6,649 nucleotides of DNA from Desulfovibrionaceae bacterium. GTDB taxonomy: Bacteria > Desulfobacterota > Desulfovibrionia > Desulfovibrionales > Desulfovibrionaceae. A program made the translations under genes and the position numbers. Below are positions 1 through 6,616 of this stretch, piece by piece. The notes beneath the pieces are model-generated. The model did no database searches. It worked only from the letters and a program-made list of their open reading frames with translations, and was not told the DNA's origin. Location of the stretch: assembly GCA_017613475.1 (NCBI GenBank), contig JAGADT010000104.1:1-6649 (forward strand), in the 5' to 3' direction. The stretch's first letter is position 1. Each line of letters starts with the position of its first letter.

Positions 1-564
1 GCCGTCAGCGCCAAACATCAGCGCCTTGCCCGCCAGCACGTCCACAAGCCCGGTAAAGCTTTCGCCTTCCATAATGGGCATGTAAAGCGTGACCGTATGC
101 AAACCAAGGACTGTTGAAAGCCCGTTCAGCGCCATGTCAAAATCAGCGCGTTCACGGTCCATCTTGTTGATGAAAACGATGGCGGGAAGGCCCGCTTCAC
201 GGGCCTGCGACCACAGCCGCCTGGTCAGGGGGCGCACACCGTCCACCGCGTCAATGGTCAGGACAACGGCGTCGGCCCCCATAAGCAGGTAGGGAAGGTC
301 ACCAACGAAATTGCCGTCGCCCGGGGCGTCCAGAAGGTAATGCCGGTTTCCATTCCAAAGAAACGTTGCAAAACCAGGCTGGATGGAACCGCGCCGCTTG
401 ATTTCTTCGGGTTCGTAATCAAGGGAGGTTGTGCCTTCTTCAATGGCACCCAAACGGTTGATGACTCCGCTCTGGAACAACAACATTTCGGCGAGAGATG
501 TTTTACCGCAACCGCCGGTTCCAATCAGGGCATAGGTACGTTGAGTTTCCGCCGCGCTGGACAT
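1..564 (-). CDS. EF-G-like translational GTPase, N-terminal part (runs off left edge)
   Basis: This is the first 188 codons of a GTPase of the elongation factor G family; the reading frame stays open to base 1, so the C-terminal three quarters lie outside. The G domain is readable: P-loop GTGGCGKT at residues 15-22, a switch I region around RRGSI (57-61), G3 box DAPGD (79-83), and G4 box NKMD (133-136). Canonical EF-G has DTPGH at G3, so the histidine that aligns GTP hydrolysis is aspartate here. EF-G paralogues ('EF-G-like', FusA2-type) are known to diverge in this way, which argues for the paralogue rather than housekeeping FusA. The start is supported by AGGAGAG (bases 569-575), with its GGAG core six bases before the ATG. 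It lies downstream of and co-directional with the CofD-like gene but 272 bases away, so it probably has its own promoter. The exact role (translocation, recycling or a stress factor) cannot be decided from this fragment. Confidence 0.9.
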   Translation of the reverse strand, partial: MSSAAETQRTYALIGTGGCGKTSLAEMLLFQSGVINRLGAIEEGTTSLDYEPEEIKRRGSIQPGFATFLWNGNRHYLLDAPGDGNFVGDLPYLLMGADAVVLTIDAVDGVRPLTRRLWSQAREAGLPAIVFINKMDRERADFDMALNGLSTVLGLHTVTLYMPIMEGESFTGLVDVLAGKALMFGADG

Positions 565-836
565 GATGCTCTCCTGCTTTATCGTGTTGGGGGAAAAATC
601 CGCTTTAAAATCTAAACGTTCGCCGGCGGATTTCTTTACGCGCGCATGGGCGAATTTTTGGCTCGCCAATGCAAACGCCGCTGACATTTCCTGTATTTTT
701 GCTGTGTATGGCACAAAATTCTGCTTTTGTACATGGCGTACAGCGCCCGATATCCAGCGCACTGCATGAAACGGAATGCAAAATGCCTGGCTTCACCCAC
801 AAACATGGTTCAGCGCGGTTCCGCCTGAAGGCAGGC
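565..836. other. Non-coding gap with short inverted repeats
   Basis: This 272-base gap lies between the CofD-like stop and the EF-G-like start, both on the minus strand. It is visibly more AT-rich than the flanking genes and should hold the promoter of the EF-G-like gene, but I find no convincing -35/-10 pair. Short symmetric elements are present. GCCTG-AAGG-CAGGC at 823-836 touches the CofD-like stop codon but has no following T-run on the minus strand. TGTAC-ATGGC-GTACA lies at 728-742. TGTG-TATGG-CACA lies at 703-715. TTGGC-TC-GCCAA lies at 658-669. CGCCGGCG lies at 621-628. Reading frames across the gap do not look protein-like and lack ribosome sites. Confidence 0.5.
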
Positions 837-1874
837 TCAGCTGCCGTCCCTCAGGCGCGTAAGCGCATCAATAACCGCGCAGGGGTTAAGGCGGCCGTTG
901 CCCCTGAGGATGGGCAGCCTGACAGGGATAATGCCCCTGTCCTTCAGCGCCAGCTCAGGCACGCCGCCAGGATAGCGGCGGTCATCAGGATCGGCAAGCA
1001 GATGCGTAACCGGCGCGTGCCCCCGCAAAACATCAACCTGCTCCAGCAGCGTCTGCCCGCAAAGCTCAGGATCAGGAAGGGGGTTGGGCATAAAAACGCG
1101 CGGCACCGTGAGCTTTTCCAGCGCCCAGCGGATGCCTGACGGCAGCAGGGCTGCCAGCAGTGAAGAATAAAAGCTGCCCACAGGATAGCAGATGATGCCG
1201 GCATTCAGGATATCCTCAAGCACGCACAAGGGCGCAGAAGCCGGCACCGTCAGGGAAATATGGCGGATTGGCGATTCGATGGGCGAAAAAAATTTCCCCG
1301 TAAAACGGTGCTGCCCAACAATTTCCACGCCGTTTGCGAGCCGCACGCGCAAATCAGCGCAGGCTTCCGTTACAGGGCGGACAGCGCCAAACGCGCCGAT
1401 GAAGCGGCCAAAGAAATCCACAGCCGCGGCAAGGCTCCCTCCCCTGAGGCAGCGCTCCGCCAGCACAAGGTTTCCAATGCAGGCGTTCCTCAAATCCGTT
1501 TCCGGCGGAAACCTGTGCGCGCAGGATATCAGGAGGCGGCGGATACAGCACCAGCGATGCTGCGCCATTCCGTAAGGCGCCTCCACCCTGCCAAGCAGAG
1601 CCCGGAGCTCTGCCCTGGCGGCAGCTACCCCGGAGTCTGGCAACCGCCTTTCAAGCAGGGGGCGTTCCGGCAGCGAGGCGGGAGCCAGCGAGAGCAGGCG
1701 GGCGCGCAAGTCGCCCACAGCAGGGAGGCGCAGCGTACTCCGCAATACCCCGGAACTCCCCCCTGAATCAAAGGTGGTTATCAAATGCACAGACGGCACG
1801 CGCTGCATGGCAAGCTCCGCCGCCAAATCCCGCAGCGCCGTCCCGCCGCTGAAAAATACCAGGGGGCCGCCCAT
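837..1874 (-). CDS. CofD/YvcK-family protein, GAK-system type
   Basis: A 345-residue member of the CofD/YvcK superfamily. CofD is the 2-phospho-L-lactate transferase of coenzyme F420 synthesis, and YvcK is a UDP-sugar-binding metabolic regulator. Visible motifs are the N-terminal glycine loop SGGTAL (9-14), DSGGSSG (36-42), GDLR (54-57), IGNLVL (134-139) and CYPVGSFYSS (229-238), followed by a PNPLPDPE segment typical of the C-terminal half. The SGGTAL, CYP-GSFYSS and PDPE forms match what I recall of the 'GAK system CofD-like' subfamily rather than true CofD or YvcK. That system was named from gene neighbourhoods with an ATP-grasp and an HprK-like kinase, neither of which is in this window. 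The ATG overlaps the TAA of the upstream BPL_N gene (TAATG), and AGGGAGG (1881-1887), inside that gene's end, is an excellent ribosome site, so translation is probably coupled. It is likely cytoplasmic; I see no signal peptide. The biochemical function is unknown, and no F420 genes are in view. Confidence 0.85.
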   Translation of the reverse strand: MGGPLVFFSGGTALRDLAAELAMQRVPSVHLITTFDSGGSSGVLRSTLRLPAVGDLRARLLSLAPASLPERPLLERRLPDSGVAAARAELRALLGRVEAPYGMAQHRWCCIRRLLISCAHRFPPETDLRNACIGNLVLAERCLRGGSLAAAVDFFGRFIGAFGAVRPVTEACADLRVRLANGVEIVGQHRFTGKFFSPIESPIRHISLTVPASAPLCVLEDILNAGIICYPVGSFYSSLLAALLPSGIRWALEKLTVPRVFMPNPLPDPELCGQTLLEQVDVLRGHAPVTHLLADPDDRRYPGGVPELALKDRGIIPVRLPILRGNGRLNPCAVIDALTRLRDGS

Positions 1875-3115
1875 TACGCCCCTCCCTGAAGCTGCACAAA
1901 GAGCACCCAGCCTAAAAGTGAAAGGAGCCTGCCGTACATCCCCCCCTCTCCGTCCGCACCAAAAAGCGCCAGCCTTCTGGATTCAAGCGCGCCTTTACGG
2001 ATCAAGCCTGCGCATTGCCCTTCTGCCCTCTGCCCCAAAAGGAGGGCCTCTGTTTCTTCCAGCGTGCCGCGGCAAAGCCCGCAGATTTCTTCAGCCACGC
2101 TGTCCCACGCGTCTTCCGCATCAGGGCGCGGACATTCCGAAGCCAGCACGCTGAATGCCGCCCAGAGCGCGTTGAGCGACTCTTCAGCAACGCCTCCCCG
2201 CCATTCAAAAAGCCATCCCGAGCGGGGAACAAGCAAGCCATGCGCGAGGCACCTGGCGTACATTTCAAGCAGCTGTTCCCTGCAGCCAAGCAGCCTTTTC
2301 TCCAGCCAGCGGACGCCCACCCCAGGATGCCAGGCAGGCAGGCGGACGCCCTGGGGCACGGTTCCGCCAAGGCTCGCCAAAAGCCTGGCCAGCCAGGCAT
2401 TGGCAGCCTCATGCGCGGGGGCTTCCAAATGCGGGAGGCTCAGGACCCAGCGCCCCCGGCCGAATGTTCCGCCAAGCACACACGGCCCTTGCGGAAAGCC
2501 GGAAAAGTTCAGGCGCGCGCTGGCATCCTGCTCAAATACGGCAAGCGCCCCGCCTTCCAGCTTTTCCATTGCCATGCCGGCAAATTCCAAATCCGCCCCG
2601 GGTCCGGCAGCCTCTGCCAAAACAATTCTATCACCCTGCCTTGATTTCTCCGGGGGCATAAGCCGGCACGGATGCCATACGAACATATCGGCTTCCGGCA
2701 AGGCGGCATTCTCAAAACGCAATGGGGCGCTTTCTCCGCCTGAGCCAGGCACGCAGCGCACGCGCACATTGCCGGAAAGGAGCCGCCAGGGATCCGGCGC
2801 CTGCGCGCATTCCCACGTGCAAAGCCCAAGCCCTCCGGCAAGCGCCATTTCCGCACCGCCGCCAAGGCCAAGGCAATTTCCCCCCCTTTGGACAAACGCT
2901 GTTATGGCCTCGCGTCCGGACCGGCCCAGCCGGCTCAGCCTGCGTCCGGCACTGCCGCCGGGAAACACAAGAAGAGAAAACTTGTCAGCCAGCGCCGCGT
3001 GCGCTATGTCTTGGGTCTTAACCAAGCAATACGGCACGCCAAAGACGTTCATGGCCCGCTGCGCGAGCAGATCCCACACACGGGGCGGATCATCCCATAG
3101 CAAAGCAACGCTCAT
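1874..3115 (-). CDS. BPL_N domain (glutamine-amidotransferase-like) protein, nucleophile replaced
   Basis: A 413-residue protein whose first ~230 residues resemble the BPL_N domain, a class I glutamine-amidotransferase-like fold named after the N-terminus of some biotin-protein ligases. It opens with a strand and WDDPPRVWDLL (7-17), then GVPYCLV (26-32), the strand-turn LLVFPGG (48-54), and RGGN-LGLGGGAE (77-89), where the nucleophile elbow should be. Family members usually have Gly-x-Cys-x-Gly there; this protein has G83-L-G85-G-G87, so the cysteine is missing. A second glycine-rich stretch, GGTFGRGRWVLSLPHLE, probably carries the histidine side of the fold. Residues ~250-413 are mostly helical, with no motif I recognise. 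No biotin ligase catalytic domain is attached. The start fits the family N-terminus, although no Shine-Dalgarno sequence is seen in front of it. It is the first gene of a two-gene operon with the CofD-like protein and divergent from valS. It is probably a non-catalytic or ligand-binding protein (inference). Confidence 0.8.
   Translation of the reverse strand: MSVALLWDDPPRVWDLLAQRAMNVFGVPYCLVKTQDIAHAALADKFSLLVFPGGSAGRRLSRLGRSGREAITAFVQRGGNCLGLGGGAEMALAGGLGLCTWECAQAPDPWRLLSGNVRVRCVPGSGGESAPLRFENAALPEADMFVWHPCRLMPPEKSRQGDRIVLAEAAGPGADLEFAGMAMEKLEGGALAVFEQDASARLNFSGFPQGPCVLGGTFGRGRWVLSLPHLEAPAHEAANAWLARLLASLGGTVPQGVRLPAWHPGVGVRWLEKRLLGCREQLLEMYARCLAHGLLVPRSGWLFEWRGGVAEESLNALWAAFSVLASECPRPDAEDAWDSVAEEICGLCRGTLEETEALLLGQRAEGQCAGLIRKGALESRRLALFGADGEGGMYGRLLSLLGWVLFVQLQGGA
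1881..1887 (-). promoter_or_regulatory. Ribosome binding site of the CofD-like gene, inside the upstream gene
   Basis: On the minus strand this reads AGGGAGG, six bases before the ATG of the CofD-like gene and within the last codons of the BPL_N gene. Together with the one-base TAATG overlap it fixes the CofD-like start and points to translational coupling of the pair. Confidence 0.75.
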
Positions 3116-3190
3116 AATGGTCTTTGGTAGCTCACAAGCCCTGCAAAGGCAACCTGATTAACGCATATACAAAAACTCTGGAGAACCCTT
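3116..3190. promoter_or_regulatory. Divergent promoter region between BPL_N operon and valS
   Basis: These 75 bases must supply transcription starts for valS (plus) and the BPL_N/CofD-like operon (minus), unless a start lies inside the opposite gene. The valS side has an AT-rich block with a possible -10 element TATACA at 3166-3171, but no good -35 at the expected distance. It also has a clear ribosome site, GGAG (3180-3183), seven bases before ATG. The minus side has no recognisable Shine-Dalgarno sequence in front of the BPL_N ATG; the nearest GAG is about 15 bases away. The gap is too short for a T-box leader. The promoter assignment rests on gene geometry, not on consensus matches. Confidence 0.5.
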
Positions 3191-5854
3191 ATGGCGGAAA
3201 CCGCACTTCCTAAAGGCTACGAACCGCATGACGTGGAAGCCCGCTGGCGTGAACACTGGGAAAGCGAACACACCTTCACCCCTGATCCCAAAGCCCCCGG
3301 CGAGCCGTATTCCATTGTCATTCCCCCGCCAAACGTCACCGGCGCCCTGCACATGGGGCACGCGCTCAACCTGACCATTATTGACCTGCTCTGCCGCCAT
3401 GCCCGCCAGAAAGGCAAAAACGTGCTCTGGATTCCCGGTGAGGACCATGCCGGCATTGCCACGCAGAACGTGGTGGAGCGCCAGCTGGCCAAGGAGGGCA
3501 CGTCCCGCCACAAGCTGGGCAGGGAAAAATTCCTGGAGCGCGTCTGGAAATGGCGCGAAGATTACGGCAACCGCATTGTCAGCCAGATCAAGGCCATGGG
3601 CGCTTCCGTGGACTGGACGCGCGAACGCTTTACCATGGACGAGGGGCTCTCGCGCGCTGTGCGCCGCTGTTTTGTTGACCTTTACCGCAAAGGCTACATC
3701 TACCGCGGCAAGTACATCATCAACTGGTGCAGCCGCTGCCACACGGCCCTTGCCGATGACGAAGTGGAGCACCAGCCGGTCAAAGGGCACCTCTGGCACA
3801 TCCGCTACGACCTGGAGGACGGCTCAGGCTCCATTGTTATCGCCACCACGCGCCCGGAAACCATTTTGGGCGACTCCGGCGTCTGCGTCCACCCCGATGA
3901 CGAGCGCTACAAGGGCATGGTCGGCAAAAACGTCATCATCCCCGTTGTCAACCGCAAGGCCCCGCTTTTTGCCGACAAATACGTTGACCGCGAATTTGGC
4001 ACCGGCGCGCTGAAAGTCACCCCCTGCCACGACCCCAACGACTGGATGCTTGGCCACCGCTACAAGCTGGAATTTATCCAGTGCATCGACGAAGACGGCG
4101 TGATGAACGAAAACGCCGGCCCCTACAAGGGCATGACCAAGGAAGCCTGCCGCGAAAAGATCGTTGCCGACCTTGAGGCGGAAGGGCGCCTGGTGAAGGT
4201 TGAAGACCTGGATCACGGCGTGGGACACTGCTACCGCTGCAAAACCGTGGTTGAGCCCCATGTTTCCGAGCAGTGGTTTGTGGCAACATCCAAGCTGGCC
4301 CCCATGGCCCGCGACGCCGTGCCTTCCAAGACGCAGATTTTCCCCGACAACTGGGAAAAGATTTATTATAACTGGCTGGACAATATGCGCGACTGGTGCA
4401 TTTCGCGCCAGATATGGTGGGGGCACCGCATCCCTGCCTGGACCTGCCAGCAATGCGGCGAGCTGATTGTTGAGGAAGAGGCGCCCCACGCCTGCCCCAA
4501 GTGCGGCAGCGCTGACTTGAAGCAGGAAGACGACGTGCTTGACACCTGGTTCTCTTCCGCGCTCTGGCCCTTCTCCACCATGGGCTGGCCAGACAAAACG
4601 CCCGAGCTTAAAAAATACTACCCCACGTCGATCCTTGTCACCGGCTTCGACATCCTCTTCTTCTGGGTAGCGCGCATGATGATGATGGGCCTGTTCAACA
4701 TGAACCAGGTGCCCTTCCACCATGTTTACCTCCATGCGCTCGTGCGTGACGCCGAGGGCAAGAAGATGTCCAAGTCCTCAGGCAATGTCATTGACCCCCT
4801 GGTCATGATTGACAAATACGGCACCGACGCCCTGCGCTTCACCCTCACGGCCTTTGCCGCCATGGGGCGCGACATCCGCCTTTCCGAAGACCGCATTGAA
4901 GGCTACCGCCACTTTGTCAACAAAGTGTGGAACGCCTCCCGCTTCGCGCTCATGAACCTTGGCGATGAGGCCCCCGCGCCTGTTGCGCCGGCCCAGGTCA
5001 AGAGCCTCCACAACCGCTGGCTGCTGCACCGCCTGGAAGAGCTGAAGGATGAAGTGGACCAGGCGATAGAAAGCTACCGCTTCAACGATGCCGCGCAGGC
5101 CCTCTACAAATTCCTGTGGAATGAATTCTGCGACTGGTACCTGGAACTCATCAAGCCGGACATGCGTGAAGACGCCGACCCTGCAGCCAAGGCGGAATCG
5201 CAGTACGTGCTGTGGCTGGCCCTGCGCGAGTTCCTGATACTCATGCATCCCATCATGCCGTTCATGACCGCAGAAATTTGGAAAGCCCTGCCGGAGCCCG
5301 CCGACCTTGCCGAGCCGGACCTTGCAAGAGTGCTGTACCCGGCAGCGCGCCCCGAATGCCGCCAGCCGGAAGACGCCGCCAGGATGATCTTCATCCAGGG
5401 CGCCATTGGCGCTGTGCGCACCATACGGGCGGAGCTGAATATTGCGCCAAGCTACAAGCTCACGGTCCTCTTCCGCCCGGCAGACCAGGCGCAGGCTGCA
5501 CTGCTTGAGCAAAACCGCACCGTCATCACCACCCTGGCCCGCCTGGGCGAAATGATGGTGGATACGGCCGGCGAAGCGCCCAAGGCCTCTGCCTCGCATG
5601 TGGTGGAAGGCTGCGAAGTCATCGTGCATCTTTCCGGCGCGGTGGACTTCCAGGCCGAGCTTGCCCGCCTGGAAAAGGAACTGGGCAAAATCGCCAAGGA
5701 ACTGGGCGGGCTGACCGCCAAGCTCGCCAACCAGAACTTTGTGTCCCGCGCGCCGGCTGAAATCGTCAAGCGCGAGCAGGACCGCGTGGCTGAGCTTACG
5801 GACGCCAAGGAAAAGCTGACAAACCTCCAGGCCCGCTTCAAGGCGATTATGTAA
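3191..5854 (+). CDS. valS: Valyl-tRNA synthetase
   Basis: An 887-residue cytoplasmic class I aminoacyl-tRNA synthetase that charges tRNA-Val and hydrolyses misacylated Thr-tRNA-Val. The length is usual for compact bacterial ValRS (about 860-950). The Rossmann signature PPPNVTGALHMGH (45-57) contains the HIGH-type HMGH, and KMSKS is at 525-529. The editing domain has TTRPET (219-224) and KVTPCHDPND (275-284). R221, T224, K275, T277, D281 and D284 line up with the editing residues I recall from the Thermus enzyme. A zinc ribbon C419-x2-C422...C435-x2-C438 precedes DTWFSS (451-456). The helical anticodon-binding domain covers roughly 600-735 (DWYLELIKP, HPIMPFMTAEIW). The tail from ~818 is the expected coiled coil that contacts tRNA. 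GGAG seven bases upstream of ATG and the family N-terminus support the start. It is monocistronic or weakly linked to the next gene, from which it is separated by a hairpin. All key residues are present and nothing suggests decay. Confidence 0.98.
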   Translation: MAETALPKGYEPHDVEARWREHWESEHTFTPDPKAPGEPYSIVIPPPNVTGALHMGHALNLTIIDLLCRHARQKGKNVLWIPGEDHAGIATQNVVERQLAKEGTSRHKLGREKFLERVWKWREDYGNRIVSQIKAMGASVDWTRERFTMDEGLSRAVRRCFVDLYRKGYIYRGKYIINWCSRCHTALADDEVEHQPVKGHLWHIRYDLEDGSGSIVIATTRPETILGDSGVCVHPDDERYKGMVGKNVIIPVVNRKAPLFADKYVDREFGTGALKVTPCHDPNDWMLGHRYKLEFIQCIDEDGVMNENAGPYKGMTKEACREKIVADLEAEGRLVKVEDLDHGVGHCYRCKTVVEPHVSEQWFVATSKLAPMARDAVPSKTQIFPDNWEKIYYNWLDNMRDWCISRQIWWGHRIPAWTCQQCGELIVEEEAPHACPKCGSADLKQEDDVLDTWFSSALWPFSTMGWPDKTPELKKYYPTSILVTGFDILFFWVARMMMMGLFNMNQVPFHHVYLHALVRDAEGKKMSKSSGNVIDPLVMIDKYGTDALRFTLTAFAAMGRDIRLSEDRIEGYRHFVNKVWNASRFALMNLGDEAPAPVAPAQVKSLHNRWLLHRLEELKDEVDQAIESYRFNDAAQALYKFLWNEFCDWYLELIKPDMREDADPAAKAESQYVLWLALREFLILMHPIMPFMTAEIWKALPEPADLAEPDLARVLYPAARPECRQPEDAARMIFIQGAIGAVRTIRAELNIAPSYKLTVLFRPADQAQAALLEQNRTVITTLARLGEMMVDTAGEAPKASASHVVEGCEVIVHLSGAVDFQAELARLEKELGKIAKELGGLTAKLANQNFVSRAPAEIVKREQDRVAELTDAKEKLTNLQARFKAIM

Positions 5855-5865
5855 CCAAGAGAAAC

Positions 5866-5902
5866 AGGCGCCGGACTTTAGCACAGAAAGCCCGGCGCCT
5901 TT
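5866..5902 (+). terminator. Hairpin after valS, probable terminator
   Basis: Arms AGGCGCCGG (5866-5874) and CCGGCGCCT (5892-5900) pair perfectly over nine bases. After one A/C mismatch the inner CTTT (5876-5879) pairs with AAAG (5887-5890), leaving a loop of about seven bases. It begins 11 bases after the valS stop. The trailing tract is only TTT followed by ACGTTGT, so intrinsic termination may be incomplete. The next gene starts seven bases past the hairpin, which makes an additional role in that gene's expression possible. Confidence 0.65.
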
Positions 5903-5909
5903 ACGTTGT

Positions 5910-6560
5910 ATGCTTGTCCACGACCTTACCCACAGCCTGGCCCCGGAAATCTCCCTTTACCCGGGCACCCCGCAGCCATCGTTCCAGCCTCTTGCAAGCA
6001 TTGAGCGCGATGGTTTCCGCGAAACAAGCTTCTGGCTTACCTCGCACATGGGCACGCACATGGACGCGCCCGCGCACCTGCTGCCGGAGGGAACATGCCT
6101 GGATGACATCCCGCCGGAGCGCTTTTGCGGCTCAGCCTTTGTTGCTGACTGTTCAGCGCTTAAGCCCGGCAAAAACCTTTCCCTGCCGCTCCTGAAAGCC
6201 GCCTACCAGGAACCCCTGGATTTTCTGCTTGTGCATACAGGCTGGGACTGTTTTTGGGGCCAGCCCGCTTATCTTAAAGACTATCCCACGCTGGAACCAG
6301 AAGCGGCGGAATGGCTGGCAGGGCTTGGGCTTAAAGGCGTCGGGCTGGATACCATAAGCCCCGACCCGCTTGATTCCTCCACTCTGCCCGCCCACAGGCT
6401 CCTGCTTGGCGCGGGCACGCTCCTCATCGAAAACCTCTGCAATCTTGGGCCGCTCTGCGGACGCCGCCTCTTCTTCGCCGCCCTTCCCCTGCCTCTTGCC
6501 CGTGCAGACGGCGCGCAGGTACGGGCCGTTGCCATTAAGCAGGGGCTGTGTTCCATGTAA
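5910..6560 (+). CDS. Cyclase-family metal-dependent hydrolase (kynurenine-formamidase-like)
   Basis: A 216-residue protein of the cyclase family (PF04199 type), which includes bacterial kynurenine formamidase KynB and related amidases/hydrolases that act in the cytoplasm. It begins with the family-typical DLTHSLAPEISLYPG (5-19). The metal-binding signature HMGTHMDAPAH gives H46, H50, D52 and H56. The second half has LDTISPDPLDSSTLPAH, with H162, and LLIENLCNL, with E174; this His/Glu pair is expected to complete the active site. Length and ends agree with the family. The ATG directly precedes the conserved N-terminus and no in-frame start codon lies between valS and this ATG, so the start seems right. 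There is no Shine-Dalgarno sequence in the seven bases between the valS hairpin and the ATG. No tryptophan-degradation genes are nearby, so kynurenine formamidase activity is not supported by context and the substrate is unknown. Confidence 0.9.
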   Translation: MLVHDLTHSLAPEISLYPGTPQPSFQPLASIERDGFRETSFWLTSHMGTHMDAPAHLLPEGTCLDDIPPERFCGSAFVADCSALKPGKNLSLPLLKAAYQEPLDFLLVHTGWDCFWGQPAYLKDYPTLEPEAAEWLAGLGLKGVGLDTISPDPLDSSTLPAHRLLLGAGTLLIENLCNLGPLCGRRLFFAALPLPLARADGAQVRAVAIKQGLCSM

Positions 6561-6597
6561 GACGGCATAAGCTGAAACGGACCCATCGAACTCCGCT

Positions 6598-6616
6598 CAA
6601 GCGATTCTTGTTTTTT
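6598..6616 (+). terminator. Weak stem plus T-run after the cyclase gene
   Basis: CAAG (6598-6601) can pair with CTTG (6607-6610) across a five-base loop, and six T's follow at 6611-6616. The stem is short and AT-containing, so this is only a candidate terminator, chosen because of the T-run and its place 38 bases after the stop codon. Confidence 0.25.

Noticed and set aside
823..836. Intrinsic terminator at the end of the CofD-like gene
   Set aside because: The five-base stem touches the stop codon and is followed on the minus strand by GGAACCGCG rather than a T-run.
669..1139. Plus-strand frame of 156 codons across the gap and the CofD-like 3' end
   Set aside because: Most of it is antisense to the CofD-like gene, the translation is low-complexity Arg/Ala/Gln, and there is no ribosome site.
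2064..3161. Long plus-strand reading frame (365 codons) opposite the BPL_N gene
   Set aside because: Its translation is rich in Ser, Pro, Arg and Ala with no motifs, there is no ribosome site, and it lies antisense to a gene with recognisable domains. It is a by-product of GC-rich codon use.
3116..3190. T-box or other leader riboswitch before valS
   Set aside because: The gap is only 75 bases and shows no T-box sequence or specifier hairpin; T-boxes before valS are typical of Firmicutes.
4778..5884. Long minus-strand reading frames opposite valS (also 3158-3799 and 3824-4735)
   Set aside because: They mirror a certain valS gene, have no family features, and follow from third-position GC bias.
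5910..6560. Naming the cyclase kynB
   Set aside because: The metal-binding motif fits the whole cyclase family, and no kynurenine-pathway gene is in the window to support that substrate.
6594..6603. CGCT-CA-AGCG as a terminator stem
   Set aside because: The two-base loop is not sterically possible, and opening it leaves only three pairs. The overlapping CAAG/CTTG stem next to the T-run is the better, though weak, candidate.
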